Assembly: GCA_033980235.1 (NCBI GenBank)
Contig: CM067067.1
Location: 25,110,603 to 25,174,602, forward strand
DNA length: 64,000 bases
DNA from: Diadema setosum
Taxonomy: Eukaryota; Echinodermata; Echinoidea; Diadematoida; Diadematidae
Direction: 5' to 3'
The notes below the pieces were generated by a model. The model worked only from the letters and a program-made list of their open reading frames with translations, was not told the origin of the DNA and searched no databases. The position numbers and the translations under genes are program-made. Shown here in pieces: positions 59,900-63,036 of the stretch (positions are counted from its first letter, which is position 1; each line of letters starts with the position of its first letter).

Positions 59900-61893
59900 C
59901 ATCATTATTATTATCATCATTATTATTATTATCATTCCCACAAAATGGGGTCATGTGAAATGACTTGCATAAACTTTCTTCCAACCTTTGATAATGTAGT
60001 TTGATTTGGTCTACCAGTTAGAAATCTAGTCTGTTAGAAAACTAATCCCAAGCTGTAAGAGATAAGAGTCTAAATGCTACTTAAAAAACAATGTAGCTGT
60101 GCGTACAGCTTGAATTCATTTTGTCATGGGACACCAGTTCATTAAAATCTTTTCTGGAAATTGTGCATCAACTTCATAAGATAAGCAATGTGTACTGAAC
60201 ACTTTTATCTTTTTTTCTCTCTCTTTTTTTTTTTTTTTTTTTTTTTACAATGGCTTAAAGGGACTGTACAGTACTGGTTGAGGTGGGGATTCATGTTTTG
60301 AACATTCCTAAGTGAGATAATGAAAAGCCTCTTATGAAATATGAAAGAGCATGTAATTTTAAGAAGGATTCAATGTTTATTTGATGAAAATTGGTTTTCA
60401 AATGGCTGAGATATCCAAAAAAGTGATAATAATAAAAGGCGACATGCCACAACTTTATTAAGATCTCTTTGTTTCACATTGTTTTTGGATATCTCAGCCA
60501 TTTCAAAACCGATTTTCATCGAATAAACTTTTGATACCCTTAGAACTGCATGCTCTATGACATCTCATAGAGTGGTTTCTGAATGTCTCTCAAAACGTTA
60601 AAAGCTAAATTCTCACCTCGACCAGAACTGTACACACCCTTTAAATTATTGTAACTTATATAGACAAACTTTTTCTGTCTATATGAGTTCATCACATTTA
60701 TCAAAGTCAACTTACAATGTGTTAGATACAAGTATGGGGGAGAATTTTCCACTTGAACCAACAAGTTCCTGGAATGACATTTCAAAAGACAAATCTTCAT
60801 GTTTCCTTGCCAAATTGTATCAATTTCTTTCCAATCTTATGCAAATTTCACTAATCTAATCGATCTAGCAAGATCAATCTAATCTTTCCCCAACTATGAT
60901 CTATGCAGTGAAATTAAAGGTGCTACAGTGTAATCTAATAATGACCAAATGATAGTTTCTGCAGCAAATGAAACACACAAAACAAAACAAGAACATTCCT
61001 CTAGGATTCCATGGGTTAAAATTTATCTTTTCATTTAAACGATACTGTACTTTCAAGGAAATAGGAAACCTAATGCAAGCCTGCATTTTTGAGCACTTAG
61101 TGGTACGCAGAGCTTTAAAATTGACTCTCTCTCTCTCTCTCTCTCTCTCTTTGATGTATCGAGGAAATCCACACTAGTATGAATTCTTTTGAGCTTTTTC
61201 TATCTGATGACAAGTAAGCAGATGATTGCACATTTTCCGGCAAATAACAATCCATGTTTGAGAATGAAAGACTTCCGGTCTTGGTCACAAAGACAGCTTA
61301 GGTCAAAGGTTAAAGGGTGTGTACAGTTCTGGTCGAGGTGAGGATTTAGCTTTTAACGTTTTGTGAGATATTCAGAAACCACTCTATGAGATGTCAAAGA
61401 GCATGCAATTCTAAGAGGTATCAAAAGTTTATTTAATGAAAATTAATTTTGAAATGGCTGAGATATCCAAAAACAATGTGAAACAAAGAGATCCTAATAA
61501 AGGCGTGGCCTGTTGCCTTTTATTATTATCACTTTTTGGATATCTCAGCCATGTGGAAACCAATTTTCATCAAATAAATGTTGAATCCTTCTTAAAATTA
61601 CATTCTCTTTCATATTTCATAAAAGGTTTCTCATTATCTCACTTAGGAATGCTCAAAACATGAACCCCCACCTCAACCAGTACTGTACAGTCCCTTTAAT
61701 ATGCTGGCTAATGTGAGAGACCCTCTTCCTTCTATCCATCCATCCCGAGGCCAAGAATAATTGGCAGACAAAGAACAGTCTTCACTGTCTGATCTCCTTG
61801 TTTAGCATTATGCGTTCCTACACATACACTTACGTCGTACATTACATGTGTCCAATAATGGGCTATTTGTTGTTGTTGTTGTTGTTTTGGTTT

Positions 61894-61935
<42 letters not shown>

Positions 61936-63009
61936 TTTCCAACACACAAGTGATATTGTTACACTGTCATTCAATGAGAAAGTATGCATTATCTGGTCTC
62001 ACAATCAGGTACAGGTACGTGTACAACTATCTAGTGTTGGATATCAACTGGGCATTGATAGTTTTAGATCATGATACATTGTGTATATCACAGCTGGACA
62101 TTTCCTCTGCCACGTATACACCGTAGGTGTTGGCACGCAGAGCTTTGAAATTGACTCTCTCTCTCTATCTCTCTAAATGGGCGGTGCACGACTCATTGAT
62201 TGGAACTGGATAATCAAACAGTCACACTTCTTTTTACTCTACCACCTGCCAGTTCAGCTCATAAAAAGTGAGAAAGCGTGACAAGGTACATAGTGTCGTC
62301 TTTCCTGAGTGACTGCAATTCCATTTTTTAGAGTAGAGGAAAGAAAATGTATGATTGTCTTTTTTTTCCCCCATTAGTGCCCTTCTCAAGGCACTGCACA
62401 TGCAGCAAAGTCCATTAAAAGCACCAGTGGTGATTTGAATTCGGATCATGCTTGAATACCGGTACACAACACAAGGTGTAAATACCATCTCATTTCCATG
62501 TACATATACTGTATATTCATCATTTTAGGGAGTCTAATTTTTGTTGAATCAGGCTTTTTGAACCATATCTTCATGCACCTTGTTCACGTACTGTGTACTA
62601 CCCACAATTGAATTAGTACTGTACATGTACGCATAGCACATTACATTCAATGATTAACGCTGGGATCAGAGTTAATATAACAGCACCCAACTTGCGAAAT
62701 TCACGAAAATAAAAGCCCTTTAAAATACAGTGTACATATGTATGTATGGCAGACACAGTACATTACACTGCATGAGTTAACATGCAAGCAAGAGCAAATG
62801 GCTTGCTCTTATCAGTGTACATCATGAAAATGGCTCAAATCGATTTGAATAAAACAGCTGTACATGTATTTGTTATCAGCTAACTAGATACATACCACTC
62901 GATCATTGGGCTCAGCACCTCTGCCAAAGAGAAAATATGCTGTGATGTTCCACATGATGAAGACTATGATAAACCAAGTTATGGTCGTTACGGTTCCATG
63001 ACGCTTCAT
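27436..63009 (-). CDS. MGAT1: MGAT1: alpha-1,3-mannosyl-glycoprotein 2-beta-N-acetylglucosaminyltransferase (GnT-I), complete, 11 coding exons
   Basis: GnT-I adds GlcNAc to Man5GlcNAc2 in the medial Golgi, the step that opens hybrid and complex N-glycan synthesis. In transcript order the coding exons are 63009-62896, 58512-58386, 55258-55042, 35573-35465, 33959-33821, 32697-32563, 31603-31513, 30177-30073, 29314-29224, 28613-28443 and 27549-27436. The lengths sum to 1413 nt, or 470 codons plus stop, with all junctions in phase and all introns GT/AG. It is a type II membrane protein: short basic N terminus, one hydrophobic anchor at about residues 8-28, then a helical stem (about 39-80). The catalytic domain starts at [14 protein letters not shown]. 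The EDD metal and UDP-sugar motif is split by an intron near residue 235. [17 protein letters not shown] and [13 protein letters not shown] also match the family. At 470 residues it is slightly longer than the mammalian enzyme (about 445), in the stem. Vertebrate MGAT1 is coded in one exon, so the structure here is notable. Confidence 0.96.
27788..28022. mobile_element. pogo/Tigger-like MITE with TTGTTATATC repeats
   Basis: 235 bp, TA at 27786-27787 and 28023-28024. Ends are CAGGAGAACTTCGTTAC and TATAACGAGGTTCCACTG. Three internal CTTGTTATATC(A/G) units. It lies in the last MGAT1 intron, 240 bp from coding exon 11. Confidence 0.7.
28076..28380. mobile_element. hAT-like MITE
   Basis: 305 bp with ends CAGGGTTCCCAAC and GCTGGGAACCCTG, a typical hAT terminus. 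The interior repeats TTTTCCATGA and TTTTCCCTGA. No exact 8-bp duplication is visible (AAAATTCA left, ATTAACAA right), so the class is probable only. Confidence 0.6.
28443..28613 (-). CDS. MGAT1: MGAT1 coding exon 10
   Basis: Acceptor TGGAACAG, donor GTGAGG. The 57 codons include [33 protein letters not shown] and IMQDFK, the start of the C-terminal subdomain. Confidence 0.95.
29224..29314 (-). CDS. MGAT1: MGAT1 coding exon 9
   Basis: Acceptor CTTTGCAG, donor GTAATC. It encodes [17 protein letters not shown], then KDLSYLLK. It matches the family block after the GVS(H/K) turn and leaves in phase 0. Confidence 0.95.
30073..30177 (-). CDS. MGAT1: MGAT1 coding exon 8
   Basis: Acceptor TGCTGTAG, donor GTGAGT. 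It encodes [20 protein letters not shown] and [14 protein letters not shown]. From family knowledge the catalytic base aspartate lies in or next to the FWDDW block. Confidence 0.97.
30630..31012 (+). mobile_element. piggyBac-type MITE, family 1, copy 1
   Basis: A 383-bp imperfect palindrome flanked by TTAA at 30626-30629 and 31013-31016. Ends are AGGGACTGTGCAGTACTGG and CCAGAACTGTACACACCCT. The inner arms share GGCTGAGATATCCAAAAA and its complement. It lies in the MGAT1 intron between exons 7 and 8. Confidence 0.85.
31513..31603 (-). CDS. MGAT1: MGAT1 coding exon 7
   Basis: Acceptor TGATAACAG, donor GTGAGA. It encodes [20 protein letters not shown] and LSPKWPAG, the loop that closes over the donor sugar in GnT-I structures. 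Confidence 0.97.
31704..31977. mobile_element. TTATATAAC-ended TIR element
   Basis: The left end TTATATAACACCGAAACAG, then ATCCTTGTC, pairs with GACAAGGATCTATTTTAGGC, then GTTATATAA, at the right. The interior is GCGTTTGCAGTGTGCGTATGC-like. No coding capacity seen. Confidence 0.6.
31998..32150. repeat. Inverted repeat with GC-rich centre
   Basis: TGCAATGGAAGAATATTTCATG and GGTGAAAGATGAAAT on the left pair with complementary sequence on the right (ATTTCATCTTTCACC, CATGAAATATTCTATCCATT). The loop holds GATCCATTCAACTCAGCCGC. It abuts the element at 31704-31977 and could be part of a composite. Confidence 0.6.
32563..32697 (-). CDS. MGAT1: MGAT1 coding exon 6
   Basis: Acceptor CTCCCCACAG, donor GTAAGA. 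It completes the EDD motif ([13 protein letters not shown]), then encodes [11 protein letters not shown] and EKNP. This is the most conserved catalytic stretch of the enzyme. Confidence 0.97.
33043..33198. mobile_element. GGGCCC/TTTCAT-ended palindromic MITE
   Basis: About 156 bp. Left arm GGGCCCATTTCATAGAAAG then AGCAACTCTTGCCGGAATGG; right arm CCATTCCGGCAAGAGTTGCT then TTTTATGAAATGGGGC. It lies in the MGAT1 intron between exons 5 and 6. Confidence 0.7.
33821..33959 (-). CDS. MGAT1: MGAT1 coding exon 5
   Basis: Acceptor CTCTGTAG, donor GTAAAG. It encodes [29 protein letters not shown] and AVIIVE, ending in the first base of the first Asp of the EDD motif. Phase 1. Confidence 0.96.
35465..35573 (-). 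CDS. MGAT1: MGAT1 coding exon 4
   Basis: Acceptor TCCATGCAG, donor GTAAGT. It encodes [20 protein letters not shown] and ADAIREFG, matching the conserved FPI(I/Y)VSQDCG block of GnT-I. It leaves in phase 0. Confidence 0.96.
35995..36215. mobile_element. Palindromic element related to 63159-63335
   Basis: It shares CAGGGAAT(C/A)AATTTTCCTGG-type ends, TATCGCAT, CCACTGCTACACAAACTA and GAAGTGTACAG with the segment nested at 63159-63335. The right arm is AACTATTCCCCGC. Exact ends and target site are unclear. Confidence 0.45.
36911..37080. mobile_element. TTTCATAAAG-ended palindromic MITE
   Basis: About 170 bp. Left arm CTGTTTCATAAAGCTGTTCG, AAGTTACGAACGACTTACG, CGACTGGTGATCAGTTCT; the right arm is its near-perfect complement. 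It could fold into a long hairpin in the MGAT1 pre-mRNA. Confidence 0.75.
37316..37720. promoter_or_regulatory. CpG-rich patch in MGAT1 intron 3, possible regulatory region
   Basis: In an otherwise AT-rich intron this stretch is rich in CG dinucleotides (GCCGCTATCGCGTTCACGACG, GGCCGGCCCGCGCCGCCCG) and has a near-palindrome CGGCGGCCG at 37626-37634. There is no recognisable protein in either direction. It could be an internal promoter or simply CpG-rich repeat DNA; the latter fits the duplicated GCGGC motifs that flank copy B. Confidence 0.3.
37761..39103 (+). repeat. Hairpin-ended AGGTCA-array repeat, copy B
   Basis: About 1.34 kb. It begins AACTAGAAATGTCGCTTTGG and contains several TGACCTTTGACCT clusters (38520-38580, 38690-38720, 38835-38865). 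Next come a GGACGGAC minisatellite at 38980-39050 and a terminal hairpin at 39067-39098 (ATGCCTCCGGCAC / GTGGCGGAGGCAT). It is near-identical by eye to copy C, about 15 kb away in the same intron and orientation. Confidence 0.85.
39319..40441 (-). repeat. 3' LTR of the retrotransposon (1123 bp)
   Basis: TG-start, CA-end. It holds AATAAA on the minus strand at 39384-39389. A short purine-rich tract (GGGGGATGG on the minus strand) sits directly upstream of it at about 40442-40450 and can serve as the plus-strand primer. Confidence 0.95.
40758..41645 (-). CDS. Retrotransposon reverse transcriptase C-terminal part and RNase H
   Basis: It is in the same frame as the preceding fragment, separated only by the TAA. 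It begins [15 protein letters not shown], with the catalytic YIDDILVYS, then LGHVV and [12 protein letters not shown]. RNase H follows with its acidic residues in [24 protein letters not shown] and [10 protein letters not shown], and a natural stop at 40760-40758. About 315 nt of non-coding sequence separates it from the 3' LTR. No chromodomain and no env-like ORF are visible. Confidence 0.92.
   Translation of the reverse strand: MPFGMKNAPATFQRLTNQIIAGLDNCVVYIDDILVYSDTWEEHITHLRQLFDRLKKAGLVINLAKSEFAKAKVVYLGHVVGQGQVLPREAKVEAILGFPIPQSKKELLRFLGMAGFYRKFVPNFSTVVTPLTNLLKGKAKYTWTDECQRAFEKLKAVLANEPVLAAPDFQKPFKVAIDASDVGVGAVLLQEDEEGTERPVSYFSKKLNAYQKKYSTIEKEALSLILALQQYEVYLTNSKWEITVYTDHNPLVFLDRFKMKNNRLFRWSMMTQPYALQIKHVAGKNNVIADALSRV
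41646..42323 (-). CDS. Retrotransposon reverse transcriptase, N-terminal part (fragment ending at an in-frame stop)
   Basis: This is open from a GTG at 42323; the same frame reads a few codons further upstream, to a TGA. It starts with the CHVNMLK block typical of the linker after integrase, then an acidic linker. RT fingers and palm follow: [42 protein letters not shown] and [12 protein letters not shown] (first catalytic Asp). It ends at TAA 41648-41646, directly before the MPFG motif. In relatives that motif follows with no gap, so the TAA looks like one extra triplet rather than a changed codon. Confidence 0.9.
   Translation of the reverse strand: MCHVNMLKEYYERKASQPVGVAQVVEEEVDEEGEAQDENGSEPSSARLSNSEMLGKVDEALNYLPENQRKDVTSLLHEYKEVCKDKPGCTPLAIHDVDVGDADPIKQNPYRLNPSKLQKVREEVQYMLDNDIIEPSKSSWSSPIVMVPKPDGSQRFCIDYRKVNAVTKTDSFPIPRLEDCIDRVGNSAYVSKIDLLKGYWQVPLTDKAREISAFATPDGLFQCKV
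42289..45303 (-). CDS. Retrotransposon Gag-protease-integrase polyprotein (1004 codons)
   Basis: It starts with ATG at 45303, about 135 nt inside the 5' LTR. Gag occupies roughly residues 1-385, with a highly charged Glu/Lys/Arg coiled coil at about 65-150. A CCHC knuckle ([14 protein letters not shown]) is near 384-397. An aspartic protease signature DTGAS is near 474. The integrase HHCC zinc domain runs from about 713 (HELPVGGH) to 752 (CKTCHTC). The catalytic triad is Asp near 783 (VDCVGP), Asp near 843 (SDQGSNF) and Glu near 879 (GALERYH). The frame then ends in about 20 residues unlike the family. The downstream RT frame is offset by one base and overlaps this end. The integrase C-terminal GPY/F-type module seems to be missing, consistent with an internal deletion at about 42310-42350. 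Confidence 0.93.
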   Translation of the reverse strand: MTMSISTMDVQTFVQRTDLSLKDLQRLRKCDLTAVAQHLNVDVPQGVRKAEILDLVAGHMELKEEIDTQDRAQISDQTRLELAKLEMKERERARELELEKEKMRLEMEMKERDKQREIEMKKLEMEQKKFEVEQQVKLREMEMAHAQTVGNHERAPSEFDLAKNIRLVPKFEENRVDAYFVSLEKVANSLNCPQEFWPLLLQSVFVGKAADVYSSLSEEQSRDYATVKKAVLNAYELVPEAYRHKFRNSYRKPGQTHVEFAREKEMIFDRWYRSLKVDQDFDNLREVVLLEEFKKSVAFSVRSHLDDHKVTSLHKAALMADEYELTHRNDNRPPFRNFSGNKRDKNQSSNPKNAGPEKGTSSETSSAPKPQSDKGSSTSANVIKCFHCNKTGHVKSQCWKLQNKTKKDMGFVMSKSVLPENSVPFSETQAIESQSPKFKDRLKQVDESYRSFLFDGEVTPCTSGEAGKPVVILRDTGASQSLMVDGGMTFPPDSAVNAKVLIQTVDGSYMSVPLYRVDLKCDLVSGPVTVGVVPELPMVGIDFLLGNDLAGDKVVASSVVSDKPVVVAETEQLQEEFPGIFPDCVVTRSQARRAVQDDADSVDVEENSGVWLAETFFKDLNDGVAVLGSEANSDGLFSKSSLVEAQQADSELKGLSQTACSEAEAEKVPECYYVKDGILMRKWRPPHRPADEDWTVVRQVVVPPSYRGEILRIAHELPVGGHLGVRKTKDRIMRHFYWPGLNVDVAEFCKTCHTCQVAGKPQHSVKPAPLIPIPAFEEPFSRVLVDCVGPLPRTRSGHKYLLTIMDMSTRFPEAIPLRNITAKTVVDALVQFFTRYGLPKEVQSDQGSNFMSGIFQEVMYRLGVKQLKSSAYHPQSQGALERYHQTLKTMIRAFCEEYPEDWDKGIPFLLFATRDSPNESTGFSPFELVYGHEVRGPLKLIKEKFMTEDDEVHLLDYVSKFRERLSKACEVAREHLKVSQDSMKRKADKNRSEGVSCKHAERVL
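45417..45438 (-). other. Putative primer-binding site of the retrotransposon
   Basis: On the minus strand, just past the 5' LTR end, is TTGGGGGCTTGTGTTCGAG. A TGG start a few bases after the LTR is the usual layout for a tRNA 3'-CCA primer site. I could not match it to a particular tRNA. Confidence 0.45.
45439..46572 (-). repeat. 5' LTR of the retrotransposon (1134 bp)
   Basis: Nearly identical to 39319-40441. On the minus strand it has a TATA-like TATATAAG at 46107-46114 and a polyadenylation-like AATAAA at 45504-45509, as expected for a promoter and terminator repeat. It carries extra 11-bp and 5-bp stretches and lacks 5 bp relative to the other LTR. Confidence 0.95.
46612..46650. repeat. 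C-run/G-run hairpin just left of the LTR element boundary
   Basis: TGTCC then a C run interrupted by one T, a short AGCAAAA loop, a G run and TGGACA. Each strand could also form four-stranded structures. It lies 40 bp beyond the retrotransposon's target duplication. Confidence 0.7.
46771..46991. mobile_element. CTGTATACGC-type MITE, copy 1 (TA target)
   Basis: 221 bp, TA at 46769-46770 and 46992-46993. Ends are CTGTATAAGCTGTTAATTTT and AAAATAACAGCTTGCGCAG. Subterminal GCGAGAT and GAATTCGC motifs link it to the copies at 56722 and 16670. Confidence 0.68.
48621..49003 (-). mobile_element. piggyBac-type MITE, family 1, copy 2
   Basis: 383 bp with TTAA at 48617-48620 and 49004-49007, in the opposite orientation to copy 1. 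The arms are AGGGTGTGTACA... and ...TACAGTCCCT. A T-run and GA repeat precede it. Confidence 0.85.
49295..49374 (-). mobile_element. tRNA-like sequence, SINE head or tRNA pseudogene
   Basis: On the minus strand GGGGATAGCCTGGTGGTAG matches a pol III A box, and CTTCGAGTCCC, about 40 nt later, resembles a B box. The length and GC content (about 60% in an AT-rich area) suit a tRNA-derived unit. The arms do not pair well enough for me to call a functional tRNA. Confidence 0.45.
49375..50280. other. Intron 3 sequence without recognised features
   Basis: Very AT-rich (for example 49680-50100), with no ORF, inverted repeat or tandem array that I can support. Confidence 0.5.
50281..51990 (+). repeat. 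Second AGGTCA-rich repeat family: tandem ~170-bp units, interrupted by a transposon
   Basis: About five units share GTTTGTTGACCCCTG, AACCTTTGACCT, CCAAGTTTGGTCACAAACAG and CAAAAGTTATGAGCC. The array ends in a GGACGGAC-type tract near 51897-51945 and a CTCCCCGCACCTCCGG segment. It has the same general design as the hairpin-ended family but a different sequence. The third unit is split by the element at 50742-51518. Confidence 0.75.
50742..51518. mobile_element. 777-bp TIR transposon with ACAT target duplication, nested in the tandem repeat
   Basis: The ends are GGGCAATTCCGC and GCGGAATTGCCC, flanked by ACAT at 50738-50741 and 51519-51522. Without it the host unit reads through normally. It contains four copies of TAACGTTACTAACC (near 51112, 51127, 51318 and 51493); the core GTAACGTTAC is itself a palindrome. 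No transposase ORF, so it is non-autonomous. Confidence 0.8.
51991..52937. other. Intron 3 sequence without recognised features
   Basis: Unique-looking AT-rich DNA between the tandem AGGTCA repeat and the CATCAC microsatellite. No exon or clear repeat. Confidence 0.5.
52938..53045. repeat. (CATCAC)-type simple repeat
   Basis: CATCAC/CCTCAC/CATCAT units, directly left of repeat copy C. Confidence 0.93.
53107..54445 (+). repeat. Hairpin-ended AGGTCA-array repeat, copy C
   Basis: It has the same layout as copy B: AACTAGAAATGTCGC start, repeated TGACCTTTGACC blocks (53575, 53740-53770, 53895-53920, 54045-54075, 54198-54220), GGACGGAC tract 54340-54395, and terminal hairpin near 54410-54441. It abuts a CATCAC simple repeat on its left. 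Confidence 0.85.
54561..54917. mobile_element. piggyBac-type MITE, family 2, copy 2
   Basis: 357 bp with TTAA at 54557-54560 and 54918-54921. It is palindromic, with ends AGGGGAAGGCTAGTACCTG and complement. It sits about 125 bp left of MGAT1 coding exon 3, i.e. just downstream of that exon's donor. Confidence 0.85.
55042..55258 (-). CDS. MGAT1: MGAT1 coding exon 3: stem and first catalytic strand
   Basis: Acceptor CATTCACAG, donor GTGAGT. It begins with a His/Asp/Pro-rich stem segment and ends with [20 protein letters not shown], the start of the GnT-I Rossmann-like fold that contacts UDP. It leaves in phase 2 at the edge of the 19.5-kb intron. Confidence 0.93.
55472..55887. mobile_element. 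TTAA-flanked palindromic element, third piggyBac-type family
   Basis: TTAA at 55468-55471 and 55888-55891. Ends are CTCGTTGAGGACG and CGTTCTCAATGGG. Inner arms share TATTGACCGATTC, GCGGTGTCTCAGCC and a C/G-rich stretch with their complements. It is CpG-rich in the middle (GCGCGCGTGAG near 55760) and has no transposase. Confidence 0.7.
55940..56311 (+). mobile_element. piggyBac-type MITE, family 1, copy 3
   Basis: 372 bp with TTAA at 55936-55939 and 56312-56315. It has a short internal deletion relative to the 382-383 bp copies. It lies in MGAT1 intron 2, right of coding exon 3. Confidence 0.85.
56722..56954. mobile_element. CTGTATACGC-type MITE, copy 2 (TA target)
   Basis: 233 bp, TA at 56720-56721 and 56955-56956. 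Ends are CTGTATACGCCATATATTT and AATATTCAGCGTATACAG. TTTCGCGAG and AATTCGCGAA lie inside. Confidence 0.75.
57441..57500 (+). repeat. (CAA)n microsatellite, about 20 units
   Basis: Pure CAA repeat. Read forward it would give a glutamine tract, but the surrounding frame shows no gene; it lies in MGAT1 intron 2. Confidence 0.97.
58386..58512 (-). CDS. MGAT1: MGAT1 coding exon 2: stem
   Basis: Acceptor TTTTGTCAG, donor GTAAGT. It encodes about 42 residues rich in Glu, Lys, Leu and Gln ([13 protein letters not shown]...), a probable coiled-coil stem. It enters in phase 0 and leaves in phase 1. It is assigned from phase, position and the helical stem character, since stems are poorly conserved. 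Confidence 0.85.
58684..59039. mobile_element. piggyBac-type MITE, family 2, copy 3
   Basis: 356 bp with TTAA at 58680-58683 and 59040-59043, with the same termini as the other two copies. It lies about 170 bp upstream of MGAT1 coding exon 2 in transcript direction. Confidence 0.85.
59060..59255 (-). mobile_element. tRNA-derived SINE-like sequence
   Basis: On the minus strand a B-box-like GGTTCAAGTCT (59145-59135) follows a tRNA-like stretch with TACCTCATTAGATAAG as a weak A box. Downstream is GCCCCATGGCAAAGCACTTT, a body motif often seen behind tRNA heads in invertebrate SINEs. The 3' part abuts the MITE at 58684-59039. Boundaries are approximate. Confidence 0.5.
59689..59937. repeat. (ATT/ATC)n microsatellite, about 250 bp
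   Basis: ATT repeat with scattered ATC and ACT variants. The 86- to 133-residue Ile- or Asn-only frames here are low-complexity artefacts. It lies in MGAT1 intron 1. Confidence 0.97.
60259..60640 (+). mobile_element. piggyBac-type MITE, family 1, copy 4
   Basis: 382 bp with TTAA at 60255-60258 and 60641-60644. Ends are AGGGACTGTACAGTACTGG and CTGTACACACCCT. It lies in MGAT1 intron 1. Confidence 0.85.
61314..61695 (-). mobile_element. piggyBac-type MITE, family 1, copy 5
   Basis: 382 bp with TTAA at 61310-61313 and 61696-61699, in opposite orientation to copy 4, which lies 670 bp away. The pair could form a long inverted repeat in the MGAT1 pre-mRNA. Confidence 0.85.
61904..61931. repeat. 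(AC)n microsatellite
   Basis: About 14 AC units after a TTGTTG run (61869-61890) and a T run. A TC repeat lies at 61126-61151. Both are in MGAT1 intron 1. Confidence 0.95.
62507..62735. mobile_element. Probable fourth, degenerate CTGTATA-type MITE
   Basis: It starts TACTGTATATTCATCATTTT, has GGGAGTCTAATTTTTG near its left end and TGCGAAATTCACGAAAAT near its right end, close to ATACAGTGTA. The similarity to the family is clear but the ends are blurred. Confidence 0.45.
62896..63009 (-). CDS. MGAT1: MGAT1 coding exon 1: cytoplasmic tail and signal anchor
   Basis: The ATG is at 63009-63007, followed by [20 protein letters not shown], a basic tail and a hydrophobic segment. Donor GTATGT. A good splice acceptor (TTTGTTTCCACAG) ends at 63036, 27 bases before the ATG, so a non-coding first exon probably lies upstream, outside or at the right edge of the window. 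Confidence 0.88.
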
Positions 63010-63036
63010 GATTCTGGTTCTGTACTGTGTTGATTC

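Noticed and set aside
59562..59984. Poly-Ile and poly-Asn ORFs
   Set aside because: They are translations of the ATT microsatellite.
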